Shown: positions 8,998-19,100 of the stretch, in pieces | Layout of the letters: every line of letters begins with the position of its first letter | Position numbering within the stretch: position 1 is the stretch's first letter | Source: Holophagae bacterium | GTDB taxonomy: Bacteria > Acidobacteriota > Holophagae > Acanthopleuribacterales > Acanthopleuribacteraceae | Reading direction: 5' to 3' | Length of the DNA: 64,000 bases | Assembly (NCBI GenBank): GCA_030429565.1 | Contig: JAUIFE010000004.1 | Coordinates: 408,848 to 472,847, forward strand | The notes under the pieces: model-generated | The model's database searches: none | What the model saw: only the letters and a program-made list of their open reading frames with translations | What the model was told of the DNA's origin: nothing | Translations under genes and position numbers: made by a program

Positions 8998-9503
8998 CAC
9001 TGACGCGTTTGACACGCCGCTGGGTGTTGGTGGTGCTGGCGGCACTTGGAACCGCGGCCTTGGTCTATGGCGGCTTTTGGTTACCGTGGCAGCGCTACCG
9101 GCAACGGGCTGCGGAGGTGGCGGCGGCAGCGGCCGACAAACGTTTTTTGGTGCAGCAACTCGAGGAACAAACGCTGTGGGAAACACTCGACCAAACCTTG
9201 GCGGCTGAGCTCAATCAAACCCAAGACGCGTTGGCGGCGTTTCACCACGACCAACGCTATATCCGAGAATTACAGCAGTTTAGCGCCAGAACCCGGCTGC
9301 AGTTGGACGAAATCAAAGTTCGCGAGAGTGCGGGTCGCATTGACCTTTCCTGTCGCGTTAGCGGCGCCTTTGCCGACCTGAACGCCTTGTTTTTTTACAT
9401 CGAAACCTTTCCGCAACCGATCCGCATTCGGCAGGTGGAACTGCAAGCGGAACGGGAGCGCCTGGTGGCCCGGCTCGAGCTCGAATTCTGGCGGGGTCGT
9501 TAA
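8994..9503 (+). CDS. Probable GspM/PilO-like inner-membrane platform protein
   Basis: This is a 169-residue protein with ATGA overlap to the upstream gene. It has a short basic N-terminus, one membrane helix (about residues 9-27, WVLVVLAALGTAALVYG), a coiled coil (about 30-85) and a C-terminal alpha/beta part ('LSCRVSGAFADLNALFFYIETF') of the ferredoxin-like type seen in GspM and PilO. These proteins pair with the L or N partner in the periplasm and link platform and secretin. Motif conservation in this family is low, so topology and operon position carry the call. Confidence 0.65.
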   Translation: MTLTRLTRRWVLVVLAALGTAALVYGGFWLPWQRYRQRAAEVAAAAADKRFLVQQLEEQTLWETLDQTLAAELNQTQDALAAFHHDQRYIRELQQFSARTRLQLDEIKVRESAGRIDLSCRVSGAFADLNALFFYIETFPQPIRIRQVELQAERERLVARLELEFWRGR

Positions 9504-9505
9504 GC

Positions 9506-10021
9506 ATGATTGACACACAAAATGAGAACTGGGGTCGCGTCGGCCTGTTGGTGTTGGTGGCCGTCGGCGTGTGGCTTTACAATGCCGGGCTCTTGCAACA
9601 AGACGGCACGGAGGAACCCCCGGCAAGCGTCGACCGTGGCGGCGAAGGCACCGCCGCAATTGACGTCCATGAACGCACGCAGATTTTGCGGCGGATCAAA
9701 CCGGCCGAGGCGCTGGCTTTGAGCTGGGATCCCTTTACCCGTCAACCCTTGGGTGCCGAGCCGGAACCCGAACCGCAGGTTGTCGCGCCGGTCGAAACCA
9801 AGGTCACCGCACCACCGCCGCCGGCGTTTCGTTTGGAATTCATTGGTTTTGTCGAAGGCGAGCGCCGGCAAGTTTACATTCTGCGCTCAAGTGAAGGTCT
9901 TGAGTTTGTGGCGCTTAACGACGCCGTCGGCCCCTGGCGTTTAACCGCCCGCCGAGATGACGTCTTGGTGTTTGAAGACAACAACGGACATACCGAGGAG
10001 TTATCCGTGCGTTTGCCCTAA
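9506..10021 (+). CDS. Probable GspC/PilP-like protein linking inner membrane to secretin
   Basis: This is a 171-residue bitopic protein starting 2 bases after the upstream stop. It has one N-terminal membrane helix (about residues 11-30), a Pro/Glu-rich linker ('AEPEPEPQVV') and a C-terminal small beta domain (about 110-171) with 'FRLEFIGFVEGERRQVYILR' and 'VALNDAVGPWRLTARRDDVL'. That is the pattern of the homology region of GspC and PilP, which binds the secretin N0 domain. It is the last recognisable structural gene of the export apparatus; a 66-base gap separates it from the chaperone gene. Confidence 0.65.
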   Translation: MIDTQNENWGRVGLLVLVAVGVWLYNAGLLQQDGTEEPPASVDRGGEGTAAIDVHERTQILRRIKPAEALALSWDPFTRQPLGAEPEPEPQVVAPVETKVTAPPPPAFRLEFIGFVEGERRQVYILRSSEGLEFVALNDAVGPWRLTARRDDVLVFEDNNGHTEELSVRLP

Positions 10022-10087
10022 TGGATTGGGCGCTGTATTGCGCGATACCTATGCGGGGCGGTAGGCCCCAATTTTGGAGGAACCATT

Positions 10088-10624
10088 TTGAAAGCATTAC
10101 CCATTGTCAGTTTGGTCGTGGCGCTCGCCGCACTCGGCCTGGTTATCATGGACCGTCAAGCCCCGGCCGCCCAAGCGCCCCGCCTGGGTTTTGTCCGCAC
10201 AGGTTACCTGATGGAACACGCCGAAATTGCGGCAGAAGCACGCGAGAAGGTGAAACAGGAACAGCAAACCGTTCAGGATAATCTGAAAAAACTCCAGGAC
10301 GAGTTAACCACCCAACACGAACAGTTTCTCAAAGAGCAAGAGGGTTTGTCGGTTGAGAAACGCAAGGCACGCATCCAAGAATTGGCGAAGCTGGAAGAGA
10401 ACCTCAACCGCTATCGCGCCAATTCCGTGAACGAACTGGGCAAAAAGGAACAGGAAATTATGGGACCGACGTATCAGGTGCTGAACACGCGGATTGCCGC
10501 CTATGCCGAACGCGAGGGTTACACACTGATTTGGGGCACGCTGTCTGACGGCAATATTTTGTACGGCGCCGATGCCGTCGATATCACCGAACCACTGGTG
10601 ACCGCGCTGAACGCGATGAAATAG
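10088..10624 (+). CDS. OmpH/Skp-family periplasmic chaperone
   Basis: This 178-residue protein starts on TTG at 10088, seven bases after a strong TTTGGAGG site. It has an N-terminal hydrophobic export segment (residues 2-20), a short strand 'RLGFVRTGYLMEHAEIA', a long coiled coil rich in Lys, Glu and Gln (about 45-125), and a C-terminal strand region 'YAEREGYTLIWGTLSDGNILYG', matching the Skp jellyfish fold. Skp-like chaperones hold unfolded outer-membrane or surface proteins in the periplasm. Being just upstream of a lipoprotein and a large PKD protein, it may serve those cargos; that is inference. Confidence 0.8.
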   Translation: MKALPIVSLVVALAALGLVIMDRQAPAAQAPRLGFVRTGYLMEHAEIAAEAREKVKQEQQTVQDNLKKLQDELTTQHEQFLKEQEGLSVEKRKARIQELAKLEENLNRYRANSVNELGKKEQEIMGPTYQVLNTRIAAYAEREGYTLIWGTLSDGNILYGADAVDITEPLVTALNAMK

Positions 10625-10644
10625 AGCGGCTGGAGAGGAAAATC

Positions 10645-11337
10645 GTGAAAACAAACCACTGTGTCATCTTGCTTTGGGTTGGGATCCTACTCGGGGCCTG
10701 TAGCGAAGAACCGGTTCCGTTTTCGGCCTTGGCGCAGCAGTTAGGCAAGCCGCCCTTGCGCCATACGCACGTCGTCGATCAGTACCAGTTCACCTTGGAT
10801 TACGTGCCCAGTTGGTCGGTTGCGGGCGAAGCGCTTAAAGCGTTGCAGGGGCAAGGCCCCATTCGCGAAGATGCGGTTGCTACCGCCTTGCGCGGGCCAA
10901 GTGACTCGGTTCAGTTTATTTTGAGTGTCGGTCCTAGGGACGACTTGCCGGTCGCCGAACGCAAAACGGCCGACATTGTCCACCATCACCCCGATCGGGC
11001 GAGTTACAGTGCCAATCTCAACCACTTAATGTACGGGTTAAACGAAAACATTTATCTGGTCACCTCCGACCAACGCAAGATTCCGATTGGCTTGTACCAT
11101 TTGGACCGAAATTGGGGGATGGGTGAAACCAACCGTTTCATGCTGCAGTTCCCCCGTGGTATCGATGACCAAGATTTAGCCAAGCAGGCCTCACTGGAGC
11201 TGGTCTTACAGCACTTGCACCCACAGTTGGTGGAAGTGCGCCTCCAGCTAAACCCGAATCCGGTAGCCGTGGCTGAGAAAACCTCAGCCTACTTGAGTCG
11301 TTGCTTGGCGATGCCCAAGGAAACCCCTTCAGAGTGA
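10645..11337 (+). CDS. Lipoprotein of unknown function
   Basis: This is a 230-residue protein starting on GTG with GGAGAGGA upstream. It has a lipoprotein signal with lipobox LGAC (Cys19) and a mature region without motifs I recognise. The middle part ('SVQFILSVGPRDDLPVAERK', 'NIYLVTSDQRKIPIGLYHLD') looks beta-rich, and the tail ('LQHLHPQLVEVRLQLNPNPV') also. It lies 20 bases after the chaperone and 31 before the PKD protein, so it is almost certainly in the same operon and may be an accessory or pilotin-like protein of the export system. No function is claimed. Confidence 0.75.
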   Translation: MKTNHCVILLWVGILLGACSEEPVPFSALAQQLGKPPLRHTHVVDQYQFTLDYVPSWSVAGEALKALQGQGPIREDAVATALRGPSDSVQFILSVGPRDDLPVAERKTADIVHHHPDRASYSANLNHLMYGLNENIYLVTSDQRKIPIGLYHLDRNWGMGETNRFMLQFPRGIDDQDLAKQASLELVLQHLHPQLVEVRLQLNPNPVAVAEKTSAYLSRCLAMPKETPSE

Positions 11338-11368
11338 AAAAGAGTCGGTAAAAGGAGCGTGCGGCGTC

Positions 11369-14071
11369 ATGCGAACAGCGGTAAATTTGAGCAAAGTTGG
11401 TCTGGGCGGTGTCGCCTTGCTGCTTTTGGCGGCGGGCCTGCATTGCAGTAAGGGCGAACCCGTTCTTGAGGAAGATTCGGTTATTTTGTCGATCACGGCC
11501 ACGCCCAGTGCCGTGCTTAACTTTGGCGATACTGCTTTGGTTACCGTGCGCGCCGTGCGCAATGACGGCCGTCCGGTACTCAATGGTGTTCGCATTCAGT
11601 TTCGTACCAGTGCCGGCTCGATTACGTCTGAGGCCACCACCAACGACGGCGTCGCCGAAGCCGTTTTCACGAGTGATGCAGCGATTGGAACCGTCACGAT
11701 TTCGGCCGCGTCCGGGGCCGTCGGCGCCGATGGTTCGGTCAGCACCGACATAACCGTGATTGATCGCGTGATTGAAATCAGTTCGGCCACCTTGGCGCTC
11801 AACCCCAGTAACATTTCCAGCAATGGCGGATTGATCGAAACGTCCTTGGTCGTGCTGGGCCCGGCAGGGGAGCCTTTACCCGACAAAGCCGCCGTTTTTT
11901 CCACCACCTTTGGCCGTCTCAATAGCAACGGTGCCACCCTGTTCACTGACGGCTCGGGCCGCGTGCGCGACGTTTTATCCATCGGCACCGTACCCAGCGG
12001 TGTTGAAAGCGTCGAAATTACCGCACGGGTTGGCTCGTTAACCGAAACGGCGACGTTGACGGTGACTCAAAACGAGACGCCGACACCAGAGTTCTTGATC
12101 AGCCCGGAGCAGGTCAGTGTAGGGCAAACCGTGTTTTTTAACGCCGCACCTTCAACCGATCCCGACGGCGTGATTCGCGAGTATTTATGGTCATTTGGCG
12201 ACGGCAACAGCGCGGCCGGACGGGAAGTATCGCATGTCTACCAACGAGCAGGCGTTTTTGTCGTCAGTTTGACCGTGGTTGACGATCGCGGTGCCGCCGC
12301 AACGACTTCTAACTCGGTCACCATTGGCGAAAACCAACCACCGGTTCCTGCGTTTAATTTTTCTCCTAGCGATCCACGTGTGCGCCAGGGTGTGTTTTTC
12401 GACGCTTCAACCAGCAGCGATCCCGACGGTGAGATCGTTGACTACCGCTGGTCCCTGGGCAACGGCATTATTCGCAGCGGCGTCACTCTGGCTTACGCCT
12501 ATCCTGGGGCGGGTACCTATAATGTGGTGCTGACAGTCACCGATGATAACGGCCTTTCAGCGTCCACCGCGCAGACCGTCACGGTTGCCGGCAACCAATT
12601 GCCGACCGCCGCCTTCTCTATTTCACCGTCGAACCCACGCATCAATGATCGCATCGTGTTCGACGGTGGTGGCAGCAGCGATCCCGACGGCACCATTGAA
12701 GATTGGCGCTGGCAATTCGGCGATCGTGCGACCACCACCGCACGCGGTCGCACCGTCGAGCATCGATATACGGCCGCAGGCACCTATCAGGTTGTGTTAG
12801 AAGTGACCGATTCTGACGGCGGTACCGATTTTGAAACCCAATCCGTCACCGTCAGCGATCTCAGCCCGCCCAACGCTGCATTTACCGTAAACCCAAGCTC
12901 ACCGCGCATTGCCGAACCAATTGTGTTTGATGCAAGTACCTCGAGCGCCGGCGATGCCGCCATTGAAATTTACCGCTGGACCTTCGGCAACGGCGAAACC
13001 GGCACCGGCCGCTCGATTCAGCACCGTTACTTCGCCGCCGGTACTTACCTGGTAACCCTGACGGTGACCGATGTTAACGGCCTGGCGGATTCGACGAGTC
13101 GTTCTGTCACGGTCAGCACAGGTGGCATTCCCAACCCCGTTCTGGTGGTTTCACCGGAAAGCCTTACGCCGCCAGGCGGGTTTGTCCTGGTCGACGGCAC
13201 GCGGTCCACCGATGCCGAAGACCCGCTTGACGATCTGCGCTTTTCGTTCCGCGCCTTTCCGCCCGAAGGCGTAACGGTGACAATCCCCGGCGGAAACCTG
13301 CCGATTCGCCAAATTGAAATTGACGGCTTGACGGCCGGTGACCAGGTGCCGATTACGATGACGGTGCTCGACAGCGAAGCCAACCAGGCGAGCACCACGC
13401 AAATCATCACCGCGGTAACGGGCCCTGAAAACGCAACGCCGGTGGCCCGGTTCACTACCTCACCTACCACGCTCCAGGCTTCGGGCGGCACGGTCATTCT
13501 CGACGGCAGCACCACCACCGACGCCGACCACAGCTTGGATCAACTCCAATTCACCTATACGGCCCAAGTCGTGGGGACCACCGAGGTCGTCATCGAAGGC
13601 AGCGGTCCGTTGCAAACAGCGAGGGTCACCAATGCCGTGGCCGGCGATACCGTGACCTTTCGCCTGACCGTCACTGATCCTTTGGGCGCGCAAAACAGCG
13701 CTTTTCGTTTGATGGAAATCGACGCCAACGCCAACAACAGTGCCCCGGTCGCACGGCTGGTCAGCGCACCGTCGGGTACGATTTCGGCGCCGGCCGATCC
13801 GGCCACACCGGTACTGATCACCTTGGACGCGGGCGCCAGCAGCGATGCCGACGAGGGCCGCGTCACCCTGGACTTTGCCTTTAATGGCGCATCCAGCGAC
13901 CCGGACGACATTAGTTTCACCATCGACAACACCAGTACCAGTAGCCCGACGATTGCCGAGGTGCGTTTGGTCGGGCTACAGGTCGGCGACCAACTCAACT
14001 TTTCAGTCACGGTGACGGACAGTGGTGGCTTGAGTGATCAAGACACCGTCTTGATTCTGGTAACCAACTGA
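11369..14071 (+). CDS. Large surface protein with Ig-like (Big) and PKD repeats
   Basis: This is a 900-residue exported protein with ATG 11369 and AAAGGAG 11 bases upstream. The N-terminal hydrophobic stretch ends in AAGLHC (Cys26); His at -1 is atypical for a lipobox, so it may be a lipoprotein or be cut by signal peptidase I. Two invasin-type Ig-like domains (about 38-115 and 130-230) precede four PKD domains (about 238-318, 325-405, 412-493, 500-580), each with a 'DGxIxxYxWxFGDG' core and 'AGTYxVxLTVTD'. Three weaker repeats (about 590-690, 697-790, 798-900) end the protein. Such rods occur in adhesins and in substrates of secretion systems. No catalytic domain is visible. As last gene of the operon it is the best candidate cargo. 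Confidence 0.85.
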   Translation: MRTAVNLSKVGLGGVALLLLAAGLHCSKGEPVLEEDSVILSITATPSAVLNFGDTALVTVRAVRNDGRPVLNGVRIQFRTSAGSITSEATTNDGVAEAVFTSDAAIGTVTISAASGAVGADGSVSTDITVIDRVIEISSATLALNPSNISSNGGLIETSLVVLGPAGEPLPDKAAVFSTTFGRLNSNGATLFTDGSGRVRDVLSIGTVPSGVESVEITARVGSLTETATLTVTQNETPTPEFLISPEQVSVGQTVFFNAAPSTDPDGVIREYLWSFGDGNSAAGREVSHVYQRAGVFVVSLTVVDDRGAAATTSNSVTIGENQPPVPAFNFSPSDPRVRQGVFFDASTSSDPDGEIVDYRWSLGNGIIRSGVTLAYAYPGAGTYNVVLTVTDDNGLSASTAQTVTVAGNQLPTAAFSISPSNPRINDRIVFDGGGSSDPDGTIEDWRWQFGDRATTTARGRTVEHRYTAAGTYQVVLEVTDSDGGTDFETQSVTVSDLSPPNAAFTVNPSSPRIAEPIVFDASTSSAGDAAIEIYRWTFGNGETGTGRSIQHRYFAAGTYLVTLTVTDVNGLADSTSRSVTVSTGGIPNPVLVVSPESLTPPGGFVLVDGTRSTDAEDPLDDLRFSFRAFPPEGVTVTIPGGNLPIRQIEIDGLTAGDQVPITMTVLDSEANQASTTQIITAVTGPENATPVARFTTSPTTLQASGGTVILDGSTTTDADHSLDQLQFTYTAQVVGTTEVVIEGSGPLQTARVTNAVAGDTVTFRLTVTDPLGAQNSAFRLMEIDANANNSAPVARLVSAPSGTISAPADPATPVLITLDAGASSDADEGRVTLDFAFNGASSDPDDISFTIDNTSTSSPTIAEVRLVGLQVGDQLNFSVTVTDSGGLSDQDTVLILVTN

Positions 14072-14495
14072 ATAAAAACACTTAATCTAATCCTTGGGGC
14101 CGTTGAAAAGGGGGCCAAGGCGACCCCGGGGAAACGCAGACAACAGCATCTTACAAAAGTTTGTGGCGGAACTGAGAATTGTCACCAAGTCAAATTTCAC
14201 ATTGATTATCTTCCATGCAAGCCTTATTCTTTTAGGTAGCTTGACGTCTCAACACCATCTCGAAAGCATTAACTTTTGGGTTTTGAATTTTAGTCCTTGT
14301 CCTTTTTTAGTCATCCTATCGGTCGGCATCACCATGGTGATCGACCCTCAAGCCAACATTAATTCCATCAGATTTTCGAACGTTTTGTAAAATTCCGACC
14401 CTCGAAAATCGATTAATCCGCCTCACCACCTAACCCACTCGGCTCAGTTGATCCCGGCTGTCCGAGACGAATTTGCTCAGGTAGGAGGTCCGGCT
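14072..14495. other. Intergenic stretch after the export operon
   Basis: No convincing gene is seen. An open frame at 14094-14390 lacks a ribosome site and family features. Near the left end, CCTTGG (14091-14096) and CCAAGG enclose a GGCC-rich loop, a possible hairpin ending the operon, but without a T-run. The stretch is more AT-rich than its surroundings. Confidence 0.4.
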
Positions 14496-14912
14496 ATGCG
14501 TAACCTTTCGTGTTTCACGCTCGCGTGGTTGATGGTCCTTGGTGGTTTTTGTGCCGTCCAAGCCCAGACACCAGCGCGCCAAAAGACACCGAACCCGAGC
14601 GCGTTGAACAGTAGCCAACACGTGCTTGCCGGCAGTTCTTGCCGTCACATGGGGTTAACCCTGACCTTGCCCGGTTACGCGGTCATTTCCGGCGGCAACG
14701 AACGCCAACCCTTAAAAACCGGCGACATTCTCGGTATCGAACGTTATAAAGTCGTCGCCGTTCAAGAAGAACAAATATTTTTAGAAACACCGATTGGGTT
14801 TGCCAGAATCGAGCGGCTCGAAAACGGTTCCACCGAATTTCGCCACGTCAGACCCGCCGAAATCCCGCTGGAGTTGCGCCACGCCTTTGCAATGGCCGCC
14901 GACACCAAATAA
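14496..14912 (+). CDS. Small secreted protein of unknown function
   Basis: This is a 138-residue protein. ATG 14496 is preferred because GTAGGAGG lies 7 bases upstream and gives a clean signal peptide ending AVQA before QTPA. The mature part carries one beta-rich stretch, 'GYAVISGGNERQPLKTGDIL' followed by 'YKVVAVQEEQIFLETPIGFA', which looks like a small barrel as in GspC/PilP homology regions. The similarity is faint and I do not assign it. It stands alone, about 400 bases after the PKD gene. Confidence 0.65.
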   Translation: MRNLSCFTLAWLMVLGGFCAVQAQTPARQKTPNPSALNSSQHVLAGSSCRHMGLTLTLPGYAVISGGNERQPLKTGDILGIERYKVVAVQEEQIFLETPIGFARIERLENGSTEFRHVRPAEIPLELRHAFAMAADTK

Positions 14913-15102
14913 GCGCCGGGATGTCATCCCGGTTCAAGCTCGGCGGGACACATAGCCGACCATGAAACAACAGCAGGACCGACAACCGGTCTTGAGCACC
15001 TTCTTTGTACACGTAGAAAGACTCTCTCGCGAATGCTGAAACACCGTCGATCGGCTATTCGGGCCACCTCATTCAGTCGAAAGAGGCAACCCATGCCGGT
15101 TT

Positions 15103-15312
15103 TTGTTCAGGACCGGGCTCGGTCGATCTGAGCGGGTTGTTCCGCAACGATTTGAACCGAAGTATCCAATACAAGGAAAGAAAGGCGGTTTGGCAGAACA
15201 ACTTAATATCCTTTGGGGAAATCCAACTCTTGAATCAGAAGTAAAAACTGACTACGAGCCTATAGGTAGATTAATTTGGAAACCTACCGGCAAATTCAAA
15301 ACATACGAGTAA
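15103..15312 (+). CDS. Doubtful small reading frame, perhaps the remnant of a larger gene
   Basis: This is a 69-residue frame on TTG without a good ribosome site. The sequence (for example 'GGLAEQLNILWGNPTLESE', ending 'GKFKTYE') reads like real protein and resembles the C-terminal end of something longer, but no parent is visible upstream. It overlaps the frame leading into the next gene. Base use is AT-rich compared with the surrounding genes. It could be a decayed toxin tip or other acquired fragment; I cannot decide. Confidence 0.3.
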   Translation: MFRTGLGRSERVVPQRFEPKYPIQGKKGGLAEQLNILWGNPTLESEVKTDYEPIGRLIWKPTGKFKTYE

Positions 15313-15320
15313 TTACACCT

Positions 15321-15773
15321 ATGATTGTCTTTTTGTTAAGTCTTTATTTTTCGTTTGTCGAAGATCCAGGGTTCTACAAGGAATATCCGCTAAACTTCTA
15401 TGTGGGAACAACAGGCAATAATCATTTCATTGTCCAGGAGGAGCGTGAAATACCCATTTCTTTAAACTCATTTGCTCCTACATCGAACCAACGAGCGGTT
15501 CTTGCACTCAGAACCTTAAAGTGGAATGTGTTATACCCAAACTCAAAAGGGAAAATAATATTAGTTGGGAAGTATGATTCAGGACAGAAGTCGTTTGTTC
15601 TTGTACATTGGTATTTACTCTCGCCATTTTATGAACGATGGATCAAGAACGAAGAAGAATTACCACACGAGTTTGCTGAAAAAACTAGAAAGCATTTTGT
15701 AAGTTCTGATTTTGAACCGGCGCTCGATTTTGACCCAGTTGTGTTTAATCGGAAGAAACCAAAAAAATACTGA
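15321..15773 (+). CDS. AT-rich small exported protein of unknown function
   Basis: This is a 150-residue frame. ATG 15321 gives an N-terminal hydrophobic segment (MIVFLLSLYFSFVEDPGF) that may be a signal or anchor; the frame can be extended left to a TTG at 15276. The body, with 'PNSKGKIILVGKYDSG' and 'LLSPFYERWIKNEEELP', has no family I recognise and ends in a basic tail KKPKKY. Codon use is clearly more AT-rich than all neighbours, which suggests recent acquisition. Confidence 0.5.
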   Translation: MIVFLLSLYFSFVEDPGFYKEYPLNFYVGTTGNNHFIVQEEREIPISLNSFAPTSNQRAVLALRTLKWNVLYPNSKGKIILVGKYDSGQKSFVLVHWYLLSPFYERWIKNEEELPHEFAEKTRKHFVSSDFEPALDFDPVVFNRKKPKKY

Positions 15774-16172
15774 CCGTTGCAAAACAAACATTCTCAATTC
15801 TAGCCGTTAATGGGAACGTTCCGATCTGCCTTTCATTTAAAATCAGCAACTTACGATAAAAATTTGAGACCCCAACGTCTGTAAATGGGAAAGTTTTTAT
15901 GAATGACTTCAACACCACCGAAACGACGAGCCAATCAGGAGCTCCGAACCCGTGAATTTCTTACACCAGGCGAAGCCGAATCCTGAAAGCATTGCTCAGT
16001 AATGCTTTTCCATGAATTATCGTATTTTTTCATTGTTCGACTTCTTAGGCCTACACCCAAAAAGCGCGATGCCGGGCATCGGACTTTTCAGACTCAAGAG
16101 GACGAACGGTGGGGGCTGTCTAGAAACTAACGCTAGAAAAAAACTTTTAGCCAGGAAAGAAGATATAGCCGG
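15774..16172. other. Gene-free stretch between convergent genes
   Basis: No gene is seen. It contains the palindrome CGATGCCGGGCATCG (16067-16081) followed by GACTTTTC, a weak plus-strand terminator candidate. On the minus strand, TAGCC and GGCTA with a following run of seven T (16137-16143 on plus as A) lie just after the TPR gene stop and could be its terminator. The stretch is AT-rich like the preceding islet. Confidence 0.35.
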
Positions 16173-19100
16173 CTAATCAAATCGCGCGATTAGCCTGGCG
16201 AACTCTGGTTCATCGTGCAGGCCGGTCCAATCGGGATCTTGGGCAACGTAGCGCGGCCAAACGGCGCGTTCCGTCAAGCAGCGCTCCAAAACCTGCAGCG
16301 CTTCTCGGCGTTTGCCGCCCAGCGCCAACATGCAGGCGTAGTTGTAATTGGTGCTGAGCGGTGTGCCGGTCAATTCTGACAAGTGGTTGATAAAACCTTC
16401 GGCTTCGCAAACGAGGGCGCGGCCTTCATCTTCGTCGGGTGCCATCTTTAGCAGCTTCAGCGAGCAATTAATTGCCGAGGCAATCATCTCTTTGTGATTG
16501 GGATTAAGGCGCCAAGCTTCGCGGTAATAATTCCGCGCCGCTTCCAAAAACCGGCGTTTTTCTTCGGCATCGTCGCTTAATTTTGCTTGCAACTCACACT
16601 GCAAGCTCTGGTTATAAAGGGCTTCGAAGGGTTGCAAATCTCCCACGAGACCCTGTCGGTATTTGGCTAAGGCCTCGTGATGCAAACGGCGCCGTTCTTC
16701 GAGGTCGTCACTGGCGTCGGCGATCCGTTCCAGCAGCGAACCGTAGCAGAGCCACGCTTTGAAGAACTGGGGATTGAGGCGAACCGCTTCTTCGTAATAA
16801 CCGCGCGCTTCATCTTGGTGGGCCGCAACTTGCTCGGCTTTTTCGGCCAGAATCGCGAGGTGGGACAACTGGTGACCCAATCCGTAAAAGATTTTCGGAT
16901 GACGACTGCCGGTCGCCGCCGCCCGTTTGAGATAACTGACTGCTTGGTAGTGCATGTCGCGTCGCCGTTCGAGATGCGGCGTGTCACCGGCAAGGGTGCC
17001 CAAGGTGGCGCCCAGTTGGATGAGAGTTTCAACGTGGTTTTCATCGCGGCCGAGCGCTTTGTGAAAGTAGGTGACGGCTTGATTGCGGCAAATGCGCGCC
17101 TGTTCGACGCTTTCGGCGACATAGGCCAAACGGGCCAGTTGCAGCGCAACCCGACAGTGGGCGTCGGCTAGGTGATTTTGTTGTTGTAAAACCTTGGTTT
17201 CACAATCCAACGCCGCATTCAGGGCATCGCGTTGCGCCGCGAGTTCGTCACAGTGGTCGGCGAGAAAATTATGGACCAACGCGGCCAGCTCCAGGGCTTT
17301 GACATCGTTTTCGTCACCGGCCAGATGGCGCTCAACCAAGGTAATCGCCCGTTGCGCCATGGCGCGTTTGTCGGCAGGCAGGGCGGCGCGTTTGGCTTGT
17401 TGAAAGACGGCGTAGGCCCAGCGGAAATAAAGTCGATCTTCGCTACGCGGCTGCGTCGCGGCAAAAGCAAACATCTTTTCCGCGACCGCACAGACGGCGT
17501 GATCAAAGTCGGACTCGCCCATGACTTCACCCAATCGAACGAGACCAGCCGCCATGCCGACATAAGGAAAACGGGTAACATCAAAGGGGGCGACCAAACA
17601 GGAAGCGAACATGGATATGGCTTGGGCGGCATAGGCGGGAGAACGATCATCGCGTTCACCGCCGTGACCCAGGTAGGCGTATTGGACACCGACTTTGTAG
17701 GCGGCAAAGTGATCATCGGGGTACTGCTGCAGGGCCGAAAGAAAAACGGCAAGGGCCTGATGATGCATGCGTTGTGCCACCACCCCATCCTCGCTCAAAC
17801 CGGCCAGATAAAACAATTGATCGCCCCAATCCATGAGCGCATGACGCGCCGATGGATCGAGCCGGAACACACCGCGAAACTTCTCGGCGGCAGCGACGTG
17901 GTAGGCGCGTTTCTGACCGAGATCGACACAAATTTCGGCGAGTTCCGCGAGTGCGGCACCCCACTGTGCCATGGCCGCAATTTTCCCTGGCTGAAAACCC
18001 AACGCCTTTTTATAAAAACCGACTGCTTCCAAAAGACCCCGGCGTTTTTCACGTGCGTCGTCGCACAACCGCGCCAGCGACTCGTATTGGAAGCCGAGCT
18101 GGAAGAGATCTTCAGCTTCTTCCGGCTTCAAGATTAACGCCGTTTGATAATGGCTGATCGCCTTTTGGTGGTACGCGCGACGTGCATCCGGGTCTGCGCT
18201 TAACTTGGCGAGGCCTGCATAAACACAGGCCGTGCCAATCACGGCGCCGTGCAGATGTTCGTTCAAGCGAACTGCTTCGCGAAAAGCGCCTAAGGCTTCG
18301 TTTAACCAATGGGCGGCTTCCTCGCGGTTAACGGCAAAGTCGGCAAAACGAATGCGCGCGAGGCCCAAGTAGTACCAGGTCGTTTCATCTTCCGCCGCCG
18401 CTTCAAGCGCACGCTGATAATGGTAGACCGCCCGCTCCAAAGTCGCGCGGCAGGCGGCGGCGTCTTCGAGTTCAAAGGCCGATTCGTCGAGGTGGTACCC
18501 CAACTTAAAGTGGCCACTACCTGCATTGGGTTCGGCGCGAACGAATAAATCGAACTCGGTTAAAGCGGCGAGCCGCAGATTGCGCCGTTGCTCGGGATCG
18601 TCGGTCATCCCCAGGATTTGTTCAAATTCGTAGGCGCAATTGTAGTGAACCAACACCATGGTGGGGTTGAGTTCCTGAGCGCGGCGGTAATGTGTAATGG
18701 CTTCGGTACGTAATTGGCGCACACGGGTCCCGTCGGCGAGCAGCGAAGCCAGGCAGCTTTTTTGATAGCCCAAGTGGAAATAAGCGCGTTCTTCTTCAGG
18801 GTCCAACACCGTCGCTTCGGTGTAACGCTGAATTGCCTGCTCGCGAAACTCACGGCAAATATCCTCGCGTTCGGTGGCTTCGGCGAGGTCGTCCCAATGG
18901 TGACCCAGCAGCAGACAAATGTCGGCGCGGTCGGGATCAAGCGCAAGCACAGCGCTCAATAGATCAATCGCCTGGCGAATATAGGCCGTTTGTTGTTTGT
19001 GTTCGGACATTTCGCGGCCGATAGAGGCCAATTGACTCGCACACTTTTCCAACGAGGCGGCGTCGCGGGCGCGTATCTCGGCACATTCGGCGTAATGGCG

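Noticed and set aside
14094..14390. 98-residue frame after the PKD gene
   Set aside because: No Shine-Dalgarno sequence. The product has hydrophobic stretches but an atypical composition and no family likeness, so it is kept only as part of the intergenic entry.
17232..18137. 301-residue open frame on the plus strand inside the TPR gene
   Set aside because: It is antisense to clear TPR repeats and arises from codon bias of the opposite strand; there is no ribosome site or motif.
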